Assembly (NCBI GenBank): GCA_965224815.1
Contig: CBDDAF010000003.1
Coordinates: 1,178,001 to 1,242,000, forward strand
DNA length: 64,000 nt
Direction of reading: 5' to 3'
Source: CAYPEL01 sp036479985
GTDB taxonomy: Bacteria; Pseudomonadota; Gammaproteobacteria; DSM-19610
Part shown: piece after piece, positions 17,597 to 25,447 of the stretch
Layout of the letters: every line of letters begins with the position of its first letter
How positions within the stretch are numbered: the stretch's first letter is position 1
Made by a program: the position numbers and the translations under genes
The notes under the pieces: model-generated
Seen by the model: the letters and a program-made list of their open reading frames with translations, nothing else
What the model was told of the DNA's origin: nothing
The model's database searches: none

Positions 17597-17653
17597 TAGG
17601 AGCGCCGCCCTACGGCGCGATGGTCGGTGCGTTCTGGAAGGGATCGCTCCTAC
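17597..17653. repeat. Variant REP-like palindrome
   Basis: TAGGAGCGCCGCCCTACGGC opens the element and CGCTCCTAC closes it at 17653. It shares the outer TAGGAGCG/CGCTCCTA ends with the other REPs, but the inner stem differs (GCGCCG-CCCTA-CGGCGC). It sits just after the ppnN stop codon. Confidence 0.75.
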
Positions 17654-17660
17654 GTGTGGA

Positions 17661-19067
17661 TTATTTACTGATGCGGTAGCAGGGTATGTATTCGGCGCCG
17701 GGGAGTTTCATGCGGTGTTGTTTGACGAAGGCGTTGAGCAGATCGTCCATGGGTTGCATGATGCTTTTGTCACCCTTGAGTTCGAAATGGCCGTGCTTTT
17801 CAATAGCGCGGATGCCTTCGTCCTTGACGTTACCGGCAACAACTCCAGAGAATGCGCGCCGCAGGTTGGCTGCGAGCAGGTGCCGATCCTGATCTTTGTG
17901 CAACTCCAGGTTACGCATGTTTTCATGTGTTGGCATGAAAGGTTGCTGGAAGTCGGCATCGATTGTCAGCATCCAGTTGAAATAATAGGCGTCGTCCAGT
18001 GCCTTGCGGAAGTCGCGAACTTTCTTGATACCCGCCTGTACTTCACGCGCCACTTGTTCCGGTGAATCAATAATAATCTTGTAGCGTTGTTGTGCTTCAA
18101 AACCCAGCGTATCGCCGATAAACTGGTTAACCTGTTTAAAATAGGCGCGCGCACTTTCCGGGCCGGTAAACACTAATGGGAATGGCACATTGGTATTATC
18201 CGGATGCAGCAAAATACCGAGGATGTAGAGAATTTCCTCGGTCGTACCCACACCGCCCGGGAAAACAACAATTGCATGCCCGGCACGGACAAAGGCTTCG
18301 AGACGTTTTTCGATGTCCGGCATGATCACCAGATCGTTGACAATCGGGTTGGGCGATTCGGCTGCGATGATGCCGGGTTCAGTTATTCCTAAATACTGAC
18401 CGGTACTGTTGCGCTGTTTAGCGTGACCAATGGTTGCGCCTTTCATCGGTCCTTTCATCGCACCTGGCCCACAGCCGGTGCAGATATCCAGCCCGCGCAA
18501 ACCCATCTGGTAACCAACTTCTTTTGTGTAATCGTATTCTTCACGTCCTATCGAATGACCACCCCAGCACACAACCATGTGCGGATTGGTCATTGGCCGC
18601 AAAATATTGGCGTTACGCAGGATATGAAACACGGCATTGGTAATGCCTTCCGAAGTTGCGACATCAAAGCGTGTATGGTGATTAAGCTCATCGTTAACAT
18701 AGATTACGTCGCGCAGCACGGCAAACAAGTGTTCGTTTATACCTTTGATTATCTTGCCATCGACGAAAGCTATAGCGGGTGCGCCTGTCAGTTCGAGTTT
18801 GATGCCCCGTTCTTCCTGGATAATACGAATTTCAAATGACTTGTACCGTTCCAGTAATTCTTTACCGTCATCCAGCTGACTGCCGCTGTTCAGAACTGCC
18901 AGCGAACAGTTGCGAAACAGGTTGTACAATCCGCCCTTACTGGCATCGAGCAGTTTGTTGACTTCAGCCCTGGAGAGAATTTCCAGGCGGCCTTCAGGTG
19001 AAATAATTGCATCGACGACTTCGTAATCACCACTGTTTTCTATATGTTGGCTATTGCTTGTATTCAT
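17661..19067 (-). CDS. ppnN: Nucleotide 5'-monophosphate nucleosidase PpnN (LOG family)
   Basis: A 468-residue LOG-family enzyme that hydrolyses nucleoside monophosphates to base and ribose 5-phosphate; in E. coli it is activated by (p)ppGpp. The catalytic core holds CWGGHSIGREEYDYTKEVG, GCGPGAMKGPMKGA and FPGGVGTTEEILY, the PGGxGTxxE signature. N- and C-terminal regulatory domains are present, giving full family length (E. coli 454). It is monocistronic, with a complete REP/MITE element upstream of its promoter region. Confidence 0.94.
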   Translation of the reverse strand: MNTSNSQHIENSGDYEVVDAIISPEGRLEILSRAEVNKLLDASKGGLYNLFRNCSLAVLNSGSQLDDGKELLERYKSFEIRIIQEERGIKLELTGAPAIAFVDGKIIKGINEHLFAVLRDVIYVNDELNHHTRFDVATSEGITNAVFHILRNANILRPMTNPHMVVCWGGHSIGREEYDYTKEVGYQMGLRGLDICTGCGPGAMKGPMKGATIGHAKQRNSTGQYLGITEPGIIAAESPNPIVNDLVIMPDIEKRLEAFVRAGHAIVVFPGGVGTTEEILYILGILLHPDNTNVPFPLVFTGPESARAYFKQVNQFIGDTLGFEAQQRYKIIIDSPEQVAREVQAGIKKVRDFRKALDDAYYFNWMLTIDADFQQPFMPTHENMRNLELHKDQDRHLLAANLRRAFSGVVAGNVKDEGIRAIEKHGHFELKGDKSIMQPMDDLLNAFVKQHRMKLPGAEYIPCYRISK

Positions 19068-19184
19068 TGTTTAATTAATATCGGCTGCGACTGAACAGGC
19101 TGAATCTCTGCATCGGTAAAAGCAGAAGAATTTCAGGAACTTTACCCTTATCTATAGGCTCTATAATAGTGCCTTTTTACAAAA

Positions 19185-19310
19185 GAACCTCTGATGCGTC
19201 GTGTATCTTATCATTGTGAACTGGGCAAATTCTGTAGGAGCGGCTTCAGCCGCGATGGGGTGTGGCGTTCATCGCGGCTGAAGCCGCTCCTACAGATTAA
19301 TCAGAGGTTC
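19185..19310. mobile_element. Complete REP-containing MITE, 126 bp
   Basis: Terminal inverted repeats GAACCTCTGAT (19185-19195) and ATCAGAGGTTC (19300-19310) bracket a REP inverted pair at 19233-19294. No ORF is present. This copy best shows the composite structure. It lies between divergent ppnN and the redoxin gene. Confidence 0.8.
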
Positions 19311-19386
19311 CCTGGATAGCTTATGCTAACAGAATGCTTGACAATAAAATCCACCCTACCCTCATTTTATTACCCGGAGATTAAAA

Positions 19387-19899
19387 TTGCACCGTTTACT
19401 GCTGATTAAAAAATTATTCGGCCTATTGTTATTCTGTTTTGCGGCCTCCTCCCTGGCAAGCGAAACCATTCTGCAGGATTTTAGTGGCAATGCGGCCTCT
19501 CTCGACGATCATACTGGTAAAGGGAAATGGCTGGCGGTGATGTATTGGGCCTCAGACTGTCACGTCTGTAATCTTGAAGCAAAGAATTATGCCGCTTTCC
19601 ATAACCGGCATGTTGATAGTGATGCAACAATTCTTGGAATTTCTCTTGATGGCGCTGCGGGAAAAGCGAATGCTGAACAGTTTATTAAACGTCATAAGTT
19701 GACCTTTCCGAACTTGATTGGTGAAGCAGATCTGGTTGCCCTGCAGTTTACGAGCATATCAGGTGATACGCGTTTTGGTACGCCTTCGTTTTTGTTGTAT
19801 AACCCGCAGGGTGAGTTGAAAGCAGCTCAGTTGGGTGCAGTGTCGGTTGATAAGATTGAGGCTTATATTAAAAAGAACAGCGCTGTACCTACAAATTAA
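19387..19899 (+). CDS. Exported TlpA/thioredoxin-like protein
   Basis: A 170-residue periplasmic redoxin. The start is TTG 19387, with CCCGGAG seven bases before it. The signal peptide (LFGLLLFCFAASSLASE) is followed by a thioredoxin-like domain with the active site ASDCHVCNLEA (CxxC), the TILGISLDG strand and the cis-Pro region FGTPSFLLYN. It probably reduces disulfides of cytochrome c apoproteins or other exported proteins; no partner gene is adjacent. Confidence 0.87.
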   Translation: MHRLLLIKKLFGLLLFCFAASSLASETILQDFSGNAASLDDHTGKGKWLAVMYWASDCHVCNLEAKNYAAFHNRHVDSDATILGISLDGAAGKANAEQFIKRHKLTFPNLIGEADLVALQFTSISGDTRFGTPSFLLYNPQGELKAAQLGAVSVDKIEAYIKKNSAVPTN

Positions 19900-19920
19900 A
19901 TTAATCGTCTACTTGCTTGT

Positions 19921-19947
19921 CTCCCTCCCCCTGAGGGGGAGGGGACG
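19921..19947. repeat. CCCTCCCCC-type palindromic repeat
   Basis: The sequence CTCCCTCCCCCTGAGGGGGA and its continuation GGGGACG form a short palindrome also found near 22.4, 53.1, 54.8 and 55.7 kb. It follows the redoxin stop codon and may act as a terminator, though the T-run is absent. Confidence 0.7.
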
Positions 19948-20079
19948 ATTTGTTCATGCTGCAATGTCGAATTCATTACAAGCTTGTGATAGCGTTTATA
20001 TCTTTAATCGCTCAATTTTTATAAGTCTACAACGCGTCCACATTAAACTATTTTCAAAATAACAAATCATCCACCATCC

Positions 20080-20952
20080 ATGCACTGGCTTAACCTAACC
20101 TTATTATCCGCATTCTGTCTGGCGACAGCTGACATGCTGACTAAGCGTTATCTTTCAAACTACCGCACCGACGAACTGGTTCTGGTTCGATTCAGTATCA
20201 GTGGCCTGCTGATATTGCCGCTATTTTTGTGGCAACCCTGGCCAACCCTGCCCTTACAATTCTGGTTCTGGGTAGCGGGTCTGATACCACTTGAGATTCT
20301 GGCTATGTGGTTATATATGACTGCTATTCGACAGTCGCCTTTGTCATTGACCGTGCCTTACCTGGCGTTTACACCGGCGTTTAATATATTAACCGGCTAT
20401 CTTTTCCTCGGTGAAACGGTCAGTGCAACCGGTTTTTCAGGTATCTTACTGATCGTTTCCGGCGCCTGGTTATTGAACTTGCATCATGCACATCATAGTA
20501 CTGGACTGGATTTACTGGCACCTTTCAAAGCGATAACCCGAGAATACGGGTCAAGATTAATGCTGGGTGTCGCCGCACTCTATAGTTTGACTTCGGTTAT
20601 GGGTAAGGGAGCATTACAGTACACAACACCTGCCTGGTTTGGGTCGTTTTACTATGTAATCATCGGACTCGCCACAATCATCGTTTTCGGCTGCAGGAAA
20701 CCGGCCTCGCTGCGAATTATCACTAAATTGAGGTGGGCACATCTAGGAGTTGCTGTATTTATGGCTGGTATGGTACTGACACACTTCTATGCCATTAACC
20801 ATATCGAAGTCGCTTATATGATTGCAGTCAAACGCACCAGTTTATTGTTCGGAATTTTATATGGCGCATGGATTTTTAAGGAAGCCAATTTGCATAAAAA
20901 TATGTTGGCCGGTGTGCTGATGGTGGCTGGTGTTTATTTGATTGTAAGTTGA
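20080..20952 (+). CDS. EamA/DMT-family transporter
   Basis: A 290-residue inner-membrane protein with about ten hydrophobic helices in two EamA-like halves (first half to about 135, second from about 160). Typical sequences are PYLAFTPAFNILTGYLFLGE closing the first repeat and RTSLLFGILYGAWIFKE closing the second. Members export metabolites or amino acids; the substrate is unknown here. It has its own promoter region behind a GC-rich palindrome and no coupled neighbours. Confidence 0.9.
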   Translation: MHWLNLTLLSAFCLATADMLTKRYLSNYRTDELVLVRFSISGLLILPLFLWQPWPTLPLQFWFWVAGLIPLEILAMWLYMTAIRQSPLSLTVPYLAFTPAFNILTGYLFLGETVSATGFSGILLIVSGAWLLNLHHAHHSTGLDLLAPFKAITREYGSRLMLGVAALYSLTSVMGKGALQYTTPAWFGSFYYVIIGLATIIVFGCRKPASLRIITKLRWAHLGVAVFMAGMVLTHFYAINHIEVAYMIAVKRTSLLFGILYGAWIFKEANLHKNMLAGVLMVAGVYLIVS

Positions 20953-21064
20953 ATCAGAAAAACTTATTTTATCTTCCTGTGAAACCCTCTTCTCCTAACG
21001 ATGGGTATTTTGCTATCCTAGCAACCTAAACTTGCCAACTGGCTGCCGTTAACACTGTTATATT

Positions 21065-21334
21065 ATGAAGAAATTAAGCACTTCCCTTATTCTCATGATG
21101 AGCCTGTCACAACCATTACAAGCTGCGCCCAATCCCATGGGCGACATGATGTCCGCTATGTTCCGCATGATGACGGCAATGGCAAACCACATGGCTGGCT
21201 CGTTTGGAAATACCAGTTCGTTAAAAATGGGCAGTAATTTTGGTTCCGGTTTTAACCCGTGGATGGGTGGGATGGGTGGTATGCCGGGCATGTGGCCAGG
21301 AAGCAGAATGACGCCCTGGTCGAGGATGCCCTAA
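21065..21334 (+). CDS. Secreted Met/Gly-rich protein, N-terminal piece of a broken gene
   Basis: An 89-codon frame with a signal peptide (TSLILMMSLSQPLQAAP) and a low-complexity Met/Gly region (MGGMGGMPGMWPG). It stops at 21334, but the next frame continues the same composition without a gap: CPNGGLPPGAGPGFGMPP up to about 21415. A further frame from 21437 holds a folded domain. I take these as one gene with two shifts. The low-complexity GC-rich run is also a place where sequencing errors occur. Confidence 0.6.
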   Translation: MKKLSTSLILMMSLSQPLQAAPNPMGDMMSAMFRMMTAMANHMAGSFGNTSSLKMGSNFGSGFNPWMGGMGGMPGMWPGSRMTPWSRMP

Positions 21335-21436
21335 CGGTGGTTTGCCACCAGGCGCTGGTCCGGGCTTTGGCATGCCGCCTAATCCCCGCTGGCAACAAGG
21401 TCCACCAGGGCCCTAATCCCTAACAGAGCAAATGCA

Positions 21437-21700
21437 GTGCGTTCTCCACTCGAAGGAAACTGGTTGAGCCAATCGGGAGAAGCCCTGCAAGTAAGAAATA
21501 ATCGTTTCAGACTTCGCAGCCGGGAAGGCGTGCTGAGCGGAACACTACGGCTGGAAAAAAATAACCACCTTAAGCTATTTGTACCGCAAGCTAGATTGAC
21601 CATACCGTACCGTTATATGCGCAAACGTGGCACTCTGATGTTACAACATACTTCGGGACAGGTTTTATATTTTAAGCAACAGCCACCTTCCCGGTTCTAA
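21437..21700 (+). CDS. C-terminal domain of the same broken gene
   Basis: An 87-codon frame, formally beginning with GTG at 21437 but open further upstream. It encodes a small beta-rich domain (LEGNWLSQSGEALQVRNNRF, GTLRLEKNNHLKLFVPQ, GQVLYFKQ) that looks like a lipocalin-like or 'genetic-code-neutral' secreted module. I do not recognise a named family. Without the signal peptide of the upstream piece it would stay in the cytoplasm, which argues that both pieces were one gene. Followed directly by a REP element. Confidence 0.5.
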   Translation: MRSPLEGNWLSQSGEALQVRNNRFRLRSREGVLSGTLRLEKNNHLKLFVPQARLTIPYRYMRKRGTLMLQHTSGQVLYFKQQPPSRF

Positions 21701-21732
21701 CTTTAAGAAACCTCTTTTGAACAGCGCAGACC

Positions 21733-21797
21733 TGTAGGAGCGGCTTCAGCCGCGATGAACACTGCTGCGCCCCATCGCGGCTGAAGCCGCTCCTACA
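21733..21797. repeat. REP inverted pair
   Basis: TGTAGGAGCGGCTTCAGCCG starts at 21733 and the mate ends at 21797, nine bases before the dsbB-like stop codon. GAAACCTCTTTTGAAC just upstream (from 21709) resembles a decayed left MITE end. Confidence 0.9.
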
Positions 21798-21805
21798 GGT
21801 TCTCC

Positions 21806-22321
21806 TTATACAGTGCGCTTGTCTCGCAGTGATGCCAACGTCAGCAAAGCACTCACTAATAACAATCCAATAAATAACACCAACAAGGCTTCGGCCATAG
21901 TAATTCCGAACATCAATTCGGGTGTGTAACCACACGGCTCCCAGACTTTAAACATCGCTGGAAACCAGACATCTAATGCGAACCAGTTCGGCAACCCTGA
22001 CGCCATACTGCAACTGCCTTCAATAGTGCCGCGTTCTACCCCGAGTAAATTCCAGGAACGCTCTACCAGAATAGCCATGATGATAGTCACCAGCGCATGC
22101 ATCAGGCTACGCAATGGCCAGATTCTTCGGGTGAAAATTCCTGCTATGGCAATCAGGGAAAATACCAGCACCCAAACGCGCACATGGATGCAAATTACAC
22201 AGGGCCAGTATTCCAGTTCGTATTGGTAGAACAGCGCTACGGCTTCGAGGATGACACCCAGTGCGAAGAGTAATAACCAGTAGGTACTGCTTCTTGCAAT
22301 TGCGGCTAGCGTATTCAACAT
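21806..22321 (-). CDS. dsbB: DsbB-family quinone-linked disulfide oxidase
   Basis: A 171-residue inner-membrane protein with four hydrophobic helices. The redox pairs expected for DsbB are present: Cys41-Cys44 in YWPCVICIHVRV and Cys104/Cys130 in the second periplasmic loop (GSCSMASG and WEPCGYTPE). It should pass electrons from a DsbA-like thiol oxidase to quinone. A double-thioredoxin gene lies upstream on the same strand, separated by a repeat, and may be its partner (inference). Confidence 0.87.
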   Translation of the reverse strand: MLNTLAAIARSSTYWLLLFALGVILEAVALFYQYELEYWPCVICIHVRVWVLVFSLIAIAGIFTRRIWPLRSLMHALVTIIMAILVERSWNLLGVERGTIEGSCSMASGLPNWFALDVWFPAMFKVWEPCGYTPELMFGITMAEALLVLFIGLLLVSALLTLASLRDKRTV

Positions 22322-22346
22322 TTAGACCTCATGCTCGATCGAATAA

Positions 22347-22450
22347 CCCCCTCTCCCTCAGGGAGAGGGCTGGGGAGAGGGGATTAGATTAAATGAACTT
22401 GTCTAATTAAATCCCCTCTCCCTGTCCCTCCCCCTGAGGGGGAGGGGACG
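22347..22450. repeat. Two CCCTCTCCC-type palindromes
   Basis: CCCCCTCTCCCTCAGGGAGA with GGGCTGGGGAGAGGGGATT, then about 30 AT-rich bases, then CCCCTCTCCCTGTCCCTCCC with CCTGAGGGGGAGGGG. The outer parts are inverted copies of each other. The repeat fills most of the gap between dsbB and the thioredoxin gene. Confidence 0.85.
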
Positions 22451-22508
22451 AATTGTTTTCATTCCGGCGTGAAATATCCAATCCGCAAATATAATTAAAT
22501 CACTATTC

Positions 22509-23549
22509 TCACTGTATCTTACGCTGCTTCAACCGCCAGGCCTGGTAATCCGACTCGGTTTCATAAGCCCGCTTGTTAACAAAATCCAGCACGCCCCATA
22601 AACGGTAAAATTGCACTATCGATTCTATTCGCATAATTTCTTCACCCGACGGACTAAAGAAAAGTAAGGTCGGGGTATGAAATATGCCAAGTTCTTTAGC
22701 CCATGCTTTTGCTGTGGTACGGCTCCCATCCGGGGCAATGACGGTTGTATCAGACCACATATCCAATTGCACTGCATGCATATTGTTAATCTCTTCCAGC
22801 GTTTCTGGTTTATTCAACGGGCCACTATGTAACAGATCACAGGCATGACAGTTACCCTGCTCAAAAAACACCACTAAGGGTTTGTTTGTCTTTAACGCAC
22901 GTTTAAGATCGTAGGGCGGGCCTGTAAAGAAATCACGCTCATTGAGTCCGCCTTCAGTAAAAAATAGACCAGGTTCTGCGCGCGCCAGATAATCCCGGAA
23001 ATTTTCTTTTTGGTAAAACTTCTCGGTCACATATTCAAGTGCCGCCCGGAATTTATACGGCGGGTAAAAACCACGCAAACCGAAAACAGCTTTGCCTTTA
23101 CTATTATAAAATATCAGCGATGGCGTAAAATTGGTTTCATAATGAATCGACAGTTCACGTTCTGAATAGGATTTCCCATCGGTATCTATCAGGTCTTCGA
23201 TACCCCAGATATCAATCGGGATGATATTGAAATGTTTACGCAGGTAGTTGGCAATATCTTCGGAACCTAAATCCTGCTGCATAAATTGCTGACAATACGC
23301 ACAGCGTTTTTGCCCAAAATAAACAATAATCCCTTGCTTGCCTGCATCCAGCGCCCGTTTGAGATCCTCGCGCAGATCACCACTACTGATTTCAAACCAG
23401 TCTGGATAAACCAGGGCTTCCTCGAGCATGGTGTCGGGAAACACCATTGGATCAGCTGCACGCGCCGGCGCCAGTATTAAAATAAACAACAACAGAGCCT
23501 GTATTCCTTTACTGCAAACAGTTACAAGCATTCTGGTATATTTTTGCAT
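22509..23549 (-). CDS. Exported protein with two thioredoxin-like domains
   Basis: A 346-residue periplasmic protein with a signal peptide (ALLLFILILAPARA). It has two thioredoxin-fold halves. The first carries FGQKRCAYCQQF (Cys83, Cys86) and the cis-Pro strand NFTPSLIFYN. The second carries EQGNCHACDLLHSG (Cys234, Cys237) and FHTPTLLFFSPSG. Each half resembles SoxW-type thioredoxins of sulfur oxidisers. It might exchange electrons between two partners, or reduce oxidised periplasmic thiols. No sox genes are nearby. Confidence 0.85.
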   Translation of the reverse strand: MQKYTRMLVTVCSKGIQALLLFILILAPARAADPMVFPDTMLEEALVYPDWFEISSGDLREDLKRALDAGKQGIIVYFGQKRCAYCQQFMQQDLGSEDIANYLRKHFNIIPIDIWGIEDLIDTDGKSYSERELSIHYETNFTPSLIFYNSKGKAVFGLRGFYPPYKFRAALEYVTEKFYQKENFRDYLARAEPGLFFTEGGLNERDFFTGPPYDLKRALKTNKPLVVFFEQGNCHACDLLHSGPLNKPETLEEINNMHAVQLDMWSDTTVIAPDGSRTTAKAWAKELGIFHTPTLLFFSPSGEEIMRIESIVQFYRLWGVLDFVNKRAYETESDYQAWRLKQRKIQ

Positions 23550-23606
23550 GCTACTAAAGCCTTGTCGTTATACAGGCGCATTTCTGCTGAATAATACGTA
23601 AAAACA

Positions 23607-23668
23607 TGTAGGAGCGGCTTCAGCCGCGATTAGTTGCAACGCCCATCGCGGCTGAAGCCGCTCCTACA
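23607..23668. repeat. REP inverted pair
   Basis: TGTAGGAGCGGCTTCAGCCG starts at 23607; the mate ends CTCCTACA at 23668. AAGGAAACCCTGATTAATAA at 23711-23730 is a separate MITE-end-like sequence between the REP and nadA. Confidence 0.92.
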
Positions 23669-23834
23669 GTATATGCAGGGCTAACAATGTCAAGATGCAC
23701 AAATCAGTCTAAGGAAACCCTGATTAATAATCTGGTTTAACATACCGTATAATTTATCTATCCCCCATTAGGGAAGTTGAAAACCTTACTGTTCGCCCAC
23801 ATGCTATTAGGATAGCACCAATACGGAAAATCTA

Positions 23835-24917
23835 ATGCCTGGACAAATTATTCCCATCATCCCGCCGACCACCACCCTGGATATGCCATTGCCTGGCAGT
23901 ATCGGTCAACCTGACTATGCGCCGGGTGAACGCGACGAGTTGATCGCGCGCATCAAGCGTTTACTAAAAGAAAAAGATGCCGTGCTGGTTGCGCATTACT
24001 ACACAGATGCCGATCTACAGATGATCGCCGATGAAACCGGTGGCCATGTATCCGACTCACTGGATATGGCCCGCTTCGGCAATGAACACGCCGCCAGCAC
24101 CCTGGTTGTCGCCGGGGTTCGCTTTATGGGTGAAACCTCGAAGATCCTCACTCCAGAAAAACGCGTATTAATGCCGACACTTGAGGCTGAATGTTCTCTC
24201 GATCTCGGCTGCCCGGCAGACCAATTTGTACCCTTTTGTGACGCTAACCCGGATCGCACGGTTGTCGTCTATGCAAACACCAGCGCTGAAGTTAAAGCAC
24301 GTGCCGATTATGTGGTCACCTCTTCTATTGCAGTTGACCTGATTCGCTGGCTCGATAGCCAGGGCAAAAAAGTGCTCTGGGCACCCGACCGGCATTTGGG
24401 TCGATATATTCAGCAAGAAACCGGTGCCGATATGTTGCTTTGGCAAGCCGGTTGTATTGTGCATGAAGCGTTCAAAGCCGAGGCCTTAAAATCCCTGAAA
24501 GACCTACACCCGGAAGCTGCCGTACTGGTGCATCCGGAATCGCCGGAAGCAGTTATTAATTTAGCCGACCGGGTCGGATCGACAACACAGATTATTAAAG
24601 CCGCACAGGACTTACCTAACAAGACGTTTATTGTCGCGACTGACAACGGCATCCTGTACAAGATGAAACAGGCTGCACCGGATAAAAAGTTTATTGAAGC
24701 ACCCACCGCCGGTGTGGGGGCTACCTGTGAATCCTGCGCACATTGCCCGTGGATGGCGATGAATGAATTACGCAATCTTGCCCATGTGCTGGAAACCGGT
24801 GACAACGAAATTCATGTCGAAGAAAGTATCCGCAAACAGGCACTCAAGGCAACTCAACGTATGCTGGATTTTGCACGTGACCACAAACTTGGTTTGCTCA
24901 GTACAGGCATCGATTAA
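23835..24917 (+). CDS. nadA: Quinolinate synthase NadA
   Basis: A 360-residue [4Fe-4S] enzyme that condenses iminoaspartate with dihydroxyacetone phosphate to quinolinate in NAD synthesis. Family motifs: LVAHYYTDADLQMIADETGG, GVRFMGETSKIL, LEAECSLDLGCPAD with Cys120, WQAGCIVHE, and the C-terminal CESCAHCPWMAMN. These hold the three cluster cysteines. Length matches the family. nadB and nadC are not nearby; the gene appears monocistronic. Confidence 0.96.
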   Translation: MPGQIIPIIPPTTTLDMPLPGSIGQPDYAPGERDELIARIKRLLKEKDAVLVAHYYTDADLQMIADETGGHVSDSLDMARFGNEHAASTLVVAGVRFMGETSKILTPEKRVLMPTLEAECSLDLGCPADQFVPFCDANPDRTVVVYANTSAEVKARADYVVTSSIAVDLIRWLDSQGKKVLWAPDRHLGRYIQQETGADMLLWQAGCIVHEAFKAEALKSLKDLHPEAAVLVHPESPEAVINLADRVGSTTQIIKAAQDLPNKTFIVATDNGILYKMKQAAPDKKFIEAPTAGVGATCESCAHCPWMAMNELRNLAHVLETGDNEIHVEESIRKQALKATQRMLDFARDHKLGLLSTGID

Positions 24918-25193
24918 CCGACCAGAAGGTTTGTTATTCATGTGAATTTCGTGCATTTATGGCTTGACATCTGATGTGGTAACTTTTGTGTTAGATATTC
25001 GTTTATGCACAATCATTACAGTTCTGTCATGAATCAAGCCACAGAATGAATATAGATTCATTTTTAATCGAAAATAAGCTTTTATCTTATTGAATTAACT
25101 AACTTAATAAAAATTGTCGAGATTTTATCCGATTTAACACAAAACCAGTATTTTTCGGTGTTCCACGCGGTTTACCCCATTTCTTCCACAGAC

Positions 25194-25216
25194 TTATCCA
25201 CAGGTTTTGTGGATAA
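25194..25216. promoter_or_regulatory. Inverted pair of perfect DnaA boxes
   Basis: TTATCCACA at 25194-25202 and TGTGGATAA at 25208-25216 are consensus DnaA boxes facing each other. With ACTTATCCACA/TGTGGATAAGT they form a perfect 11-bp stem with a five-base loop. A TTCTTCCACA precedes them, and an AT-rich stretch covers about 25040-25160. It may be a DnaA-binding control or titration site. No T-run follows, so it is not a classic terminator. Confidence 0.55.
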
Positions 25217-25315
25217 GTCCGGTGATTCAAAAGCGCTTCAGTAAGATTGTATTAATGGCCGCTGGCAAGTTAGGCTGCGTACCTTGAAATCAGCACATTC
25301 AACACCACATTTTAT

Positions 25316-25421
25316 GGAAGCTCTGAATTAATTCGAGCATTTTGCCATAGTGAACCGTGTAAATGCTGTAGAAGCGGCTAAAGCCGCGCCTACAGATTCT
25401 CGCTCATTAACAGAAGCTCCT
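25316..25421. mobile_element. MITE with single-hairpin REP, 106 bp
   Basis: The left end GGAAGCTCTGAATTAATT (25316-25333) and right end ATTAACAGAAGCTCC (25406-25420) are inverted copies. Between them is one minimal hairpin TGTAGAAGCGGCTAAAGCCG continuing CGCCTACA (25367-25394), shorter than the paired REPs elsewhere. It sits in the promoter region of lon. The rest of the 24918-25447 spacer holds only the DnaA boxes and AT-rich DNA. Confidence 0.75.
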
Positions 25422-25447
25422 TAGATCCTTAACAAATAAAAAATCCC

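Noticed and set aside
25040..25220. Chromosomal origin oriC
   Set aside because: Two DnaA boxes and AT-rich DNA are suggestive, but there are no origin-linked genes and too few boxes; kept as a DnaA-binding finding only.
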